From NCBI GenBank assembly GCA_031254075.1, contig JAIRVD010000253.1, positions 1 to 6,440 of the forward strand: a stretch of 6,440 nt of DNA, read 5' to 3'. Under the pieces are notes generated by a model that had not been told where the DNA came from, made no database searches, and worked only from the letters and a program-made list of their open reading frames with translations. This stretch comes from Clostridiales bacterium (lineage in GTDB: Bacteria > Bacillota > Clostridia > Lachnospirales > WQUN01). Positions 1-5,803 of the stretch are shown here, in pieces (within the stretch, counting starts at the first letter, position 1; each line of letters opens with the position of its first letter). A program made the position numbers and the translations under genes.

Positions 1-490
1 GAGTTACGACATCGAACTTTTCTTCTTTATTACCGTAGACGGACAGAACCAGAATTGCGCAACCATTTGTGATGGGCATTACAAGCGCGACGATTAGCGC
101 GAAACGAGCCATTCCTACATCGCCCGCGAGGTTTCGCATAAGCGGCAAGCCGATGAAAACGGTATTCGCGCGGAACGCTCCCTGCACAAACGCCCCGAGA
201 ACTTTTTTATCTTTTATAAAGAAAATCGAAATCAACCAAATAATCGCAAACGACAAAACCGTTGCGCCGATTGCGTACGCCGCGAAACCGAAACTCGTCA
301 GCTCGCTCAAATCCACATCGTATACGCTTTTGAAAATAGTTGTCGGTAAAAATATGTAAAAAACCATTTTATTACCGGTTTTTATGAATTTGTCGGAAAT
401 GAAATCGGTTTTTTTTAAAAGATATCCAAGCACTATGATTACGAACAACGGCATTACAACGTTTACGCTAAAAACAAAATTACCTAACAT
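1..490 (-). CDS. AEC-family (auxin efflux carrier-like) transporter, N-terminal part, cut by window edge
   Basis: The minus strand is open from an ATG at 490-488 to the left edge, giving the first 163 residues of a roughly 300-residue family. The protein begins MLGNFVFSVNVVMPLFVIIV and continues with a hydrophobic helix, a short basic loop (GYLLKKTDFIS), then further membrane segments (FYIFLPTTIFKSVYD; FGFAAYAIGATVLSFAIIW). A typical AEC element follows, FRANTVFIGLPL, with a conserved Asn and Gly-Leu-Pro in a membrane stretch. The visible part ends after another helix (LIVALVMPITNGCAILVLSV). AEC proteins are inner-membrane secondary carriers for organic acids or similar anions; the substrate cannot be read from the sequence. 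The start is supported by GGAGG at 502-498, seven bases before the ATG. It is divergent from spoIIP. The family call is confident, the substrate unknown. Confidence 0.85.
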   Translation of the reverse strand, partial: MLGNFVFSVNVVMPLFVIIVLGYLLKKTDFISDKFIKTGNKMVFYIFLPTTIFKSVYDVDLSELTSFGFAAYAIGATVLSFAIIWLISIFFIKDKKVLGAFVQGAFRANTVFIGLPLMRNLAGDVGMARFALIVALVMPITNGCAILVLSVYGNKEEKFDVVT

Positions 491-497
491 TAAATAA

Positions 498-502
498 CCT
501 CC
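498..502 (-). promoter_or_regulatory. Shine-Dalgarno of the AEC transporter gene
   Basis: On the minus strand the sequence reads GGAGG, then seven bases, then ATG. This fixes the transporter start at 490 and leaves only 46 nt between the divergent start codons. Confidence 0.8.
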
Positions 503-508
503 GGCGTG

Positions 509-516
509 CATATAAT
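509..516 (+). promoter_or_regulatory. Candidate -10 element for spoIIP (sigma-E-like CATATAAT)
   Basis: The plus strand carries CATATAAT about 20 nt before the spoIIP ATG and just ahead of its SD. It contains a perfect TATAAT (511-516). It also fits the CATAnnnT -10 pattern of the mother-cell sporulation factor sigma-E, which is known to drive spoIIP in Bacillus. No good sigma-A -35 (TTGACA) lies 16-18 nt upstream. The nearest sigma-E-like -35, TAACATT at 485-491, is 17 nt away, longer than the usual 14-15. Assignment to sigma-E is therefore inference. The A/T-rich reverse strand of this block could also serve the divergent transporter. Confidence 0.45.
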
Positions 517-536
517 TTAACGTAGCGGGGGGTGAT

Positions 537-1544
537 ATGTTGAGCAAAAAAGCCGTAATAAAAGCGCGTGCGATTCTTGCGTTGATGCTGCTTTGCGGTG
601 CGGTAACGTTTTCGCTTCCGTTCGCGCGCGCTTCCGAGACGGAAAATGAAATAATTGAATTCGATGATTATATTTTCGTTTCGTCCGAGAAAAAATCGGA
701 TTATGCAAAATTTTTCGATTATACGGCAATAGAAATTCCGCCGTTGCAAATTCCGCCGTTATCCGAAGAATACATTTCACGACTTGCAGATTTTCATTAT
801 CTCACTCAAAACATTTTTTTAACAGACCCACGAACAATTTTTTTAGAGACTGATATAAACACAGACGAATTTTTAGCGAAAGACTTCAGAATTGACACAG
901 CGGTTGAAGGTCCGCAGTTGTTGATTTTCCACGCTCATTCGAGGGAAATGTACGAAGACAGCGACCATAACGACCCGTTCACAGGAATTCTCGGCGTAGG
1001 GCGTGCCTTGGCAGAAACGCTTGAAACGCAATACGGCATCAGTGTTTTGCATCACACGGAACGCTTTGATGTAATCGACGGAATTCCGAACCGCGAGGGC
1101 GCGTATGAACGCCTTGCCCCCGCGATTTCCCAAATCCTCGCGGACAACCCTTCGATACAAGTCGTAATCGACCTTCATCGTGACGGTGTCGGCGCGCATG
1201 TTCAACCGATGGTTTCCGAAATAAACGGACAACGCGCCGCGCAAATTATGCTGGTTAACGGACTTTCGCGCCGCTTCCGCAACGGCGAAATAATTCCGGT
1301 CACATATCTTCCGAATCCGTATCAGCGTGAAAACCTGGCATTCAGCTTTAATTTACAGCTCGCCGCGAACCAACTGTACCCCGGCTTCGCCCGCAGAATT
1401 TATCTGCTCGAATTCCGCTACAGCCTGCACATGCACCCAAACAGCATCCTTCTCGAAGTCGGCGCGCAAAACAACACCTTCCAAGAAGCCCTGAACGCCG
1501 TCCCGCCGATTGCAGACATACTTGCCTCCGTTGTGATAAAATAG
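537..1544 (+). CDS. spoIIP: Stage II sporulation protein P (SpoIIP), peptidoglycan amidase/endopeptidase
   Basis: The 335-residue protein has a basic N-terminus and a hydrophobic segment (about residues 8-30), then a variable linker and a SpoIIP hydrolase domain from about residue 125 to the end. Visible family motifs are LLIFHAHSRE (128-137, metal-binding His132 and nearby Glu137), the VGRALAETLE helix (154-163), VVIDLHRDGVG (209-219, His214), FRYSLHMHPNSILLEVGAQN (293-312, Glu307) and a final ADIL helix. In the family SpoIIP works with SpoIID and SpoIIM in the mother cell. It cleaves stem peptides and crosslinks of septal peptidoglycan so that the forespore can be engulfed. The motif wording resembles Lachnospiraceae-type SpoIIP. 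The first motif reads HAHSRE where HTHTSE or HTHSQE is more usual. The start is supported by the G-rich SD GGGGGGTG at 527-534. It heads a plus-strand cluster and ends 19 nt before the methyltransferase ATG. Confidence 0.93.
   Translation: MLSKKAVIKARAILALMLLCGAVTFSLPFARASETENEIIEFDDYIFVSSEKKSDYAKFFDYTAIEIPPLQIPPLSEEYISRLADFHYLTQNIFLTDPRTIFLETDINTDEFLAKDFRIDTAVEGPQLLIFHAHSREMYEDSDHNDPFTGILGVGRALAETLETQYGISVLHHTERFDVIDGIPNREGAYERLAPAISQILADNPSIQVVIDLHRDGVGAHVQPMVSEINGQRAAQIMLVNGLSRRFRNGEIIPVTYLPNPYQRENLAFSFNLQLAANQLYPGFARRIYLLEFRYSLHMHPNSILLEVGAQNNTFQEALNAVPPIADILASVVIK
733..760 (+). repeat. Two-copy in-frame direct repeat in spoIIP (15-nt period)
   Basis: The 13-mer AAATTCCGCCGTT occurs at 733-745 and again at 748-760. 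The 15-nt period is five codons, so the protein reads IPPLQ-IPPLS (residues 67-76). This lies in the linker between membrane anchor and catalytic domain, where length is expected to be tolerant. It looks like a small tandem duplication. Confidence 0.8.
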
Positions 1545-1547
1545 CGT

Positions 1548-1555
1548 GGGAGGTG
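1548..1555 (+). promoter_or_regulatory. Shine-Dalgarno deciding the methyltransferase start
   Basis: GGGAGGTG lies eight bases before the ATG at 1564-1566. An in-frame GTG at 1546 would begin before and overlap this SD, so the ATG at 1564 is the better start. Confidence 0.8.
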
Positions 1556-1563
1556 CGTTCGCT

Positions 1564-2319
1564 ATGCTCAAAGACATAAAAACAAAGAAAAGTCGTGATG
1601 AGTCGGGGCTTTTTTTTGTGGAGGGGGAGCGGTTTATAGCGGAGATTCCGGAGGAATATGAAATCTGCTATTATGTGATTTCGCGGAATTTCGCGGATAC
1701 GCATGACCTTTCGGTGTATAAGAAACGGGCGAAATGCGAGGTGGTTCGCGACAGTATTTTCAAGAGCATCGCCGATACGGTAACGCCGCAGGGCGTGATG
1801 GCGGTTTGTGAGAAAAAGATTTATTCATTGGAAAATATTTTGCAAGCGAACGGATTTATTTTGCTTTGCGAAAACTTACGCGACCCCGGGAATATCGGTA
1901 CGCTGGTTCGCACTGCGTCGGCGGCGGGCGCCGGCGGAGCGATTTTTTCGAATGGAAGCTGTGAGGTTTACAGCCCTAAGGTTTTGCGTTCCGCAGCGGG
2001 CGCGGTTTTGCGATTGCCGATTATTTCCGATATTCAAACAGAAGAAACGCTCGTTGCAATTAAAAAAGAAAAAACCAAAATCTTCGCGGCGCATCCGAGA
2101 GGCAATGATTTGCCGTATAATTTAAATATGAAAGAAAAATTTTGTTTGCTGATAGGCAACGAATCGCACGGGATTTCTAAAGAAGCGCAAATGCACGCGG
2201 ACGCAACGGTGCGTCTTCCGATGACAAACGAAACCGAATCGTTAAATGCGTCGGTTGCGGGAAGCATTTTAATGTACGAAGCCGTTCGACAAAGGATGGA
2301 CAGCCATGTTATCGTTTGA
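1564..2319 (+). CDS. TrmH/SpoU-family RNA 2'-O-ribose methyltransferase
   Basis: From the ATG at 1564 the product is 251 residues, a normal size for two-domain SpoU enzymes. Residues about 10-85 form the N-terminal RNA-binding, L30e-like substrate domain, with the family landmark LFFVEGERF (16-24). The C-terminal half is the trefoil-knot SPOUT methyltransferase domain with all three SpoU motifs: motif 1 NLRDPGNIGTLVRTA (104-118, including Asn110 and catalytic Arg116), motif 2 LLIGNESHGIS (195-205) and motif 3 VRLPMTNETESLNASVAGSI (216-235). Family members use S-adenosylmethionine to methylate a ribose 2'-OH in 23S rRNA or tRNA. The exact nucleotide cannot be assigned, so I give no symbol. Motif 2 has ESHG where EGxG is commoner, probably a tolerated variant. 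The gene follows spoIIP closely and overlaps the next gene by 14 nt. Confidence 0.93.
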   Translation: MLKDIKTKKSRDESGLFFVEGERFIAEIPEEYEICYYVISRNFADTHDLSVYKKRAKCEVVRDSIFKSIADTVTPQGVMAVCEKKIYSLENILQANGFILLCENLRDPGNIGTLVRTASAAGAGGAIFSNGSCEVYSPKVLRSAAGAVLRLPIISDIQTEETLVAIKKEKTKIFAAHPRGNDLPYNLNMKEKFCLLIGNESHGISKEAQMHADATVRLPMTNETESLNASVAGSILMYEAVRQRMDSHVIV

Positions 2320-2662
2320 AGAAGCCGAAGCCGTTTTGGACGAAATCGCCGATGATTTGCCGCAGGAGATTTTCGACGACTTAAACGGCGGATATGTACT
2401 CACGCCCGACATTGTGAAGGACAAAGACGGGCTTTATATTTTGGGAATGTATCATGTCGAACCGCGCGGTCTCGGGCGGTATATAACGGTTCATTACGGT
2501 TCGCTGGCGGTGTTGTATGAGCGTTGTTCACCGCGTGTTTTTCGCGAGAAAATAAAACTCGTGCTACATCACGAACTGACCCATCATCTCGAAAGCTTGG
2601 CGGGCGACCGTTCGCTTGAAATTAAAGACGCGATTGATAAAGCGCGTTATTTAAGACGTTAA
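2306..2662 (+). CDS. Small HExxH metallopeptidase-family protein (zincin-like, PF06262 type)
   Basis: This 118-residue soluble protein has the usual family opening, MLSFEEAEAVLDEIADDLP, a central YILGMYH and LGRYITVHYGSL region (44-67), and the metal site LHHELTHHLESLAGD (87-101). The HExxH is His89-Glu90-Leu-Thr-His93. The trailing ESLAGDRSLE matches Clostridia members of a short zincin-like family annotated as metallopeptidase; the third ligand (possibly Glu96 or Asp101) is uncertain. There is no signal peptide, so a cytoplasmic location is expected. Substrate and physiological role are unknown, and protease activity is not established for this group as far as I know. The start lies inside the methyltransferase gene (14-nt overlap) behind AAGGATGGA (2292-2300), and the N-terminus fits the family, so the overlap appears real. 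It ends the plus-strand cluster. Confidence 0.85.
   Translation: MLSFEEAEAVLDEIADDLPQEIFDDLNGGYVLTPDIVKDKDGLYILGMYHVEPRGLGRYITVHYGSLAVLYERCSPRVFREKIKLVLHHELTHHLESLAGDRSLEIKDAIDKARYLRR
2659..2662. other. Shared palindromic stop: TTAA closes both convergent genes
   Basis: The plus-strand metallopeptidase stop TAA is 2660-2662 and the minus-strand lipoprotein stop TAA is the complement of 2659-2661. The reading frames thus overlap by four bases. No GC-rich hairpin with a T-run is visible on either strand here; the best fold is a 4-bp CGTT/AACG around 2657-2667. The two transcripts probably overlap at their 3' ends. Confidence 0.85.
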
Positions 2663-3603
2663 AAACGGCTCATTACATCTTCGTTAACGCTGTAGTCGGC
2701 TTCTTCAATCCATTGAGCAACCATATCCGAAAATAATTGATTGCGTCTTTCGTCAATGAAAAGCGAACGAATATATCCGATGTTTTCCTCAAGCATTTCG
2801 GGATTAAGCGATTTTTCATACATCAGCGCGATAAAAAACATCCCCTGAACTTCCAGAACTTCGGTATACTCGCCCATTTCCAAGTCGGCAAGAACCTCGT
2901 GATGTTCCCAGTTTGTGTAGTTTTCAAGAAAATCCATATATTCGATAATTTCAATGCCGACCATTTCATGAAATACATTGAATTCAACATTTGCTTCGTC
3001 AAAATCCATTCCCGCCTCAAGTGACGAATGCGCTTCGGCAATGTCGTTTGCGTCATACGTAATAATATATTTGAACGACATATCCGTTGAATACAGAATT
3101 ATTTCATCCATATTGTCATCCATATACTCATTTATTTCGTCTTCATCGGGAATGAAATCTACATAAATGTCCATCAATCGCATGGCTACGCTGTCTATCG
3201 AGTAAATTTGGGCAATGCGCTCGTCGCTGATATAATCCATTCCCCCCGGCACAACCATCTCCAAATACTCTCGCATACCCGACGCAATCCCCAAAAATTC
3301 AACCATCTCGTCTTCCGTAGGCAAAACCCCGTGAAGTTCGCCGCGCTCAAGAATTACCATCGTTGTCAACAAGCTCTGCAACGCAATCTCTCTGCTGTCA
3401 CCGAGTATCTCAACAAAAAAACGCATATCCCCCGCGCTAACCTCCGTGCCCTCAAAAACAAGAATAATTTCATCATCGTCGATATTGCGTGTGCTTTCCT
3501 GCGGCGCCGGCGTTTCCTCAATTTCCTGCTGAATGTCATTGTGTCCGCCGCAAGCCGCAAACAACAACAGCGTCACAAGCGCGAGAAAAAAGATTTTTTT
3601 CAT
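2659..3603 (-). CDS. Lipoprotein with degenerate parvulin/PrsA-SurA-like fold
   Basis: The 314-residue protein starts MKKIFFLALVTLLLFAACGG, a lipoprotein signal with lipidated Cys18 (lipobox FAAC, with Phe rather than Leu at -3). An acidic, Pro-containing linker follows (about 20-45). Residues 48-170 are helical and resemble the SurA/PrsA N-terminal chaperone region. Residues about 175-265 resemble a PpiC (parvulin) domain: FKYIITYDANDIAEAHSSLEAG-type start, AGMDFDEA (197-204), and LADLEMGEYTEVLEVQGMFF (238-257), which parallels the usual LKVGEVSEVVET-GYHII segment. The parvulin HIL and GYH histidines are absent, so isomerase activity is doubtful; a foldase or chaperone role at the outer face of the membrane is inferred. 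The protein is strongly acidic. The start overlaps the recN stop as ATGA, with SD AAAGGAG (3620-3614) inside recN. It is the last gene of the minus-strand cluster. Confidence 0.65.
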   Translation of the reverse strand: MKKIFFLALVTLLLFAACGGHNDIQQEIEETPAPQESTRNIDDDEIILVFEGTEVSAGDMRFFVEILGDSREIALQSLLTTMVILERGELHGVLPTEDEMVEFLGIASGMREYLEMVVPGGMDYISDERIAQIYSIDSVAMRLMDIYVDFIPDEDEINEYMDDNMDEIILYSTDMSFKYIITYDANDIAEAHSSLEAGMDFDEANVEFNVFHEMVGIEIIEYMDFLENYTNWEHHEVLADLEMGEYTEVLEVQGMFFIALMYEKSLNPEMLEENIGYIRSLFIDERRNQLFSDMVAQWIEEADYSVNEDVMSRF

Positions 3604-5309
3604 GATTCACAATCTCCTTTTAATGAATTTGCCTGATTCTTCATTTCTTCCGCCGCTTTTAATGTTGCGTCGGTAATTTGCGCGCCGCCTGTCAGGCGGG
3701 CGAGTTCGTTTATTATTTCGTTTTGCGCAAGCGGCAAAACCTTTGTAACGGTGCGTTCATTATGCGCCGTTTTTTCGATTAGAAAGTGAGTGTCTGCCAT
3801 TGCGGCAATTTGCGGAAGATGAGTAATGCACAGAATTTGCCGCGTGCGGCTGACACGCATAAGTTTTTCGGCGACTTGCTGTGCGGTGCGGCCGGAAACG
3901 CCCGTGTCAACTTCATCGAAAATTACGGTGGAAATTTTGTCGGTCATAATTGTTTTTATCGCAAGCATAATGCGCGACATTTCGCCGCCCGAAGCTATTT
4001 TGCGAAGCGGCTTATCGGGTTCGCCGGGGTTTGGCGAAATCATGAATTCGACTGCGTCGTTTCCGTCTGACCCGAAGGATGTTTTGCGTGAAATCTGCAT
4101 GAAAAATTTCGCGTGTTGCATTCCGAGGCCGCGTAAAATTTCGCTGATTGAATCGGAAATTTGCGTTGCGCCATCTGCGCGAATCGTGTTCATCTTGTCA
4201 CACAAAGTTGTAATCTCTTTTGTAATCTCCTTGCGAATGCCCTGCAAGCGTTTTATTTCTGCTTCGGAATTTTCCAAGCCGTCCAAATTTGCGACTAGCT
4301 CCTCTTGCTTTTTCAAAATATTTTCAATTGTCCCGCCGTATTTTTTCTTCAAACGATAAATTGTATCAAGCCGCGTTTCTACTTTATCCAACTCTAACGG
4401 GTCTGCGTCAAGCTCGTCCGAGTAGTCGCGGAAATCCTGCGCGATTTCGGAAAGCTGTGTGTGAATATCCGCAAGTGTTGCGTGTAAATTTTCCCGGGAG
4501 GGGTCGATTTTTGCGATTTCGGCAGAATGCGCAACCGCCTTTGCCGTTTGGTCTACGGCAGAAAGCTGACCCGGCGCAGTCCAGCCGCAAAGTAGCGCGA
4601 TTGCCGCCGCGGTATTCTTCGATAGCTTTTCCAATCCGCTTAATCGGTCGCGTTTTTGCGTAAGCGCGTCTTCTTCGTTCGGCTTTAACGCCGCCGATTG
4701 AATTTCTTCCAATTGAAAACGCCAAATATCAATTTGCTCTTGCCTCTGATTTCCGACGCCCGCGAGTGCCTTTAATGCGCGGTTATTTTCTTTATAACGC
4801 AAAAGCAGTTGTTCCAATGTCGTTTTATGCGCCGCCAGTTCGTCGCCGCAAAACGCGTCAAGCATTTGCAATTGCTTGACAGGGTCAAGCAGAGATTGAT
4901 GCTCATGTTGTCCGTGAAGGTCTACGAGAAATTCCGCCGCGCTTTTCAGCAACCCTACAGTTACAACGGAGCCGTTGATTCTGCAAGTCGATTTTCCCGA
5001 ATCCGTCTGCATTGTTCGCGAAAGCATAATCTGCCCGTCACGCGCCTCAAGTCCCAACGAAAAAAGCCCCTCTTTCACATACTCAAAAAAGGGACCGTTA
5101 ATATCAATTATTCCCGTGACGCTCGCAAACTCCGCGCCCGCGCGAATAAAATCTCTCGACGTTCTTCCGCCGAGCAAAAAATTTATCGAGTCTACAACGA
5201 TGGATTTTCCCGCGCCCGTTTCGCCCGAAAGAATATTCAAGCCCGCCGCGAAATCGACTTCTACCTCGTCGATAAGCGCGACATTTGCGATTCGTAAATT
5301 CGTAATCAT
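3600..5309 (-). CDS. recN: DNA repair protein RecN (SMC-like ATPase)
   Basis: With the start at 5309 the product is 569 residues, the normal RecN length. The N-terminal ATPase half begins MITNLRIANVALIDEVEVDF and carries Walker A GETGAGKS (29-36), followed by the RecN-typical DSINFLLGGR. The middle (about 150-400) is long, charged and helical, forming the coiled-coil arms, with LVDLHGQHEHQSLLD ahead of it. The C-terminal half has the ABC signature ASGGEMSR (439-446), Walker B TVIFDEVDTGVSG (461-473) and the switch histidine in CITHLPQIA (His497). RecN acts early in double-strand-break repair, binding and holding DNA ends in the nucleoid. The start is chosen over an upstream in-frame ATG at 5375 because ATG 5309 has an SD, sits in an ATGA overlap with argR, and gives the canonical N-terminus. 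The stop overlaps the lipoprotein start, again as ATGA. Confidence 0.96.
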   Translation of the reverse strand: MITNLRIANVALIDEVEVDFAAGLNILSGETGAGKSIVVDSINFLLGGRTSRDFIRAGAEFASVTGIIDINGPFFEYVKEGLFSLGLEARDGQIMLSRTMQTDSGKSTCRINGSVVTVGLLKSAAEFLVDLHGQHEHQSLLDPVKQLQMLDAFCGDELAAHKTTLEQLLLRYKENNRALKALAGVGNQRQEQIDIWRFQLEEIQSAALKPNEEDALTQKRDRLSGLEKLSKNTAAAIALLCGWTAPGQLSAVDQTAKAVAHSAEIAKIDPSRENLHATLADIHTQLSEIAQDFRDYSDELDADPLELDKVETRLDTIYRLKKKYGGTIENILKKQEELVANLDGLENSEAEIKRLQGIRKEITKEITTLCDKMNTIRADGATQISDSISEILRGLGMQHAKFFMQISRKTSFGSDGNDAVEFMISPNPGEPDKPLRKIASGGEMSRIMLAIKTIMTDKISTVIFDEVDTGVSGRTAQQVAEKLMRVSRTRQILCITHLPQIAAMADTHFLIEKTAHNERTVTKVLPLAQNEIINELARLTGGAQITDATLKAAEEMKNQANSLKGDCES

Positions 5310-5746
5310 TTTAAATTCTCCGGCTGTAATTTTTCGGTAAGCGCGGCGGCGGCTGATTTGCTTTTCACAACGCAAATAATCACATCGTCGCCCGCAACCG
5401 AGCCGAGAATTTCGGGAAACTGCATATTATCAAGCGCATACGCAACCGCCATGGCCATCCCCGTAATCGTATGCAGAACCAACATATTGCCCGCGTATTC
5501 CACCTTCACAAGCCCGTCGCGAAAAACACGTTCAATCGGGTTTGCCGTGCTGTTTTCGGGCGCGACATAACGCTGCCCTTTTTTCGTATTCTCCTTAATC
5601 AGCCCAAGTTCGCGAATATCCCTGCTAATCGTCGCCTGCGCAACAGAAAAACCCGCCGTGGAAAGTGCGGCGGTTAACTCTTCCTGCGTATAAATATCCC
5701 TGTTGCGTAAAATTTCGATAATTGCATTATGGCGTTCTTGCTTCAT
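5306..5746 (-). CDS. argR: Arginine repressor ArgR/AhrC
   Basis: The 146-residue length is typical. Residues 1-70 are the winged helix-turn-helix DNA-binding domain, with YTQEELTAAL (19-28) and the recognition element QATISRDIRELGLIK (37-51). The C-terminal domain (about 72-146) forms the hexamer and binds L-arginine. It contains TITGMAMAVAYALD (93-106) and the ligand motif GSVAGDDVIIC (115-125, Asp120-Asp121). With arginine bound, the family represses arginine biosynthesis genes and in some species activates catabolic ones by binding ARG boxes. The start ATG (5746-5744) follows the SD-like AAAGGGTG (5759-5752). The gene lies 57 nt after nadK and overlaps recN by 4 nt. No clear ARG box (TGAAT-type inverted repeat) is visible upstream, so autoregulation cannot be shown; a promoter upstream of nadK may serve the whole cluster. 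Confidence 0.96.
   Translation of the reverse strand: MKQERHNAIIEILRNRDIYTQEELTAALSTAGFSVAQATISRDIRELGLIKENTKKGQRYVAPENSTANPIERVFRDGLVKVEYAGNMLVLHTITGMAMAVAYALDNMQFPEILGSVAGDDVIICVVKSKSAAAALTEKLQPENLK
5318..5321 (-). promoter_or_regulatory. Shine-Dalgarno deciding the recN start
   Basis: On the minus strand GGAG lies eight bases before ATG at 5309-5307, inside the last codons of argR. Together with the ATGA overlap (5309-5306) this points to coupled translation of argR and recN. Confidence 0.75.
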
Positions 5747-5764
5747 GGGAACACCCTTTGTTAA

Positions 5765-5800
5765 GCAGAGCGTATTTTGCTCTGCGTATTTTTGCTCTGC
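5765..5800 (-). repeat. Triple GCAGAGC repeat forming alternative hairpins in the nadK-argR spacer
   Basis: On the minus strand GCAGAGC occurs at 5800-5794 and 5785-5779, and its reverse complement GCTCTGC at 5771-5765. The direct-repeat unit is GCAGAGCAAAAATAC versus GCAGAGCAAAATAC (15 and 14 nt). The middle and last copies form a perfect 7-bp stem with a 7-nt loop. The first copy could pair with the same partner across a 22-nt loop. The hairpin ends five bases before the argR SD. There is no T-run after it, so a Rho-independent terminator is unlikely. A role in argR translation or RNA processing is only inferred. Confidence 0.6.
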
Positions 5801-5803
5801 GTT

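Noticed and set aside
69..359. Plus-strand open frame of 96 codons at the left edge
   Set aside because: It is antisense to the AEC transporter, whose minus-strand frame has family motifs, helices and a strong SD. The plus frame has no SD and no recognisable protein.
1510..1542. Internal promoter before the methyltransferase (TTGCAG ... TAAAAT)
   Set aside because: The spacing is too long (21 nt), and a start about seven bases past TAAAAT would fall inside the SD, leaving almost no leader.
1546..1563. GTG start extending the methyltransferase by six residues
   Set aside because: The GTG overlaps the SD GGGAGGTG that serves ATG 1564, and has no SD of its own.
4289..4725. Open frames on both strands inside recN (124 codons plus, 105 codons minus)
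   Set aside because: Both lie within the RecN coiled-coil coding region, are rich in Arg and Pro as expected of shadow frames, and lack an SD or recognisable domain.
5310..5375. 22-residue N-terminal extension of RecN
   Set aside because: It would run through argR in another frame, has no family similarity, and ATG 5309 has an SD and the canonical RecN N-terminus.
5765..5785. Rho-independent terminator between nadK and argR
   Set aside because: The 7-bp stem is followed by TTAACAAAG on the minus strand and not by a T-run; the Ts on the other strand lie in the loop and between repeats.
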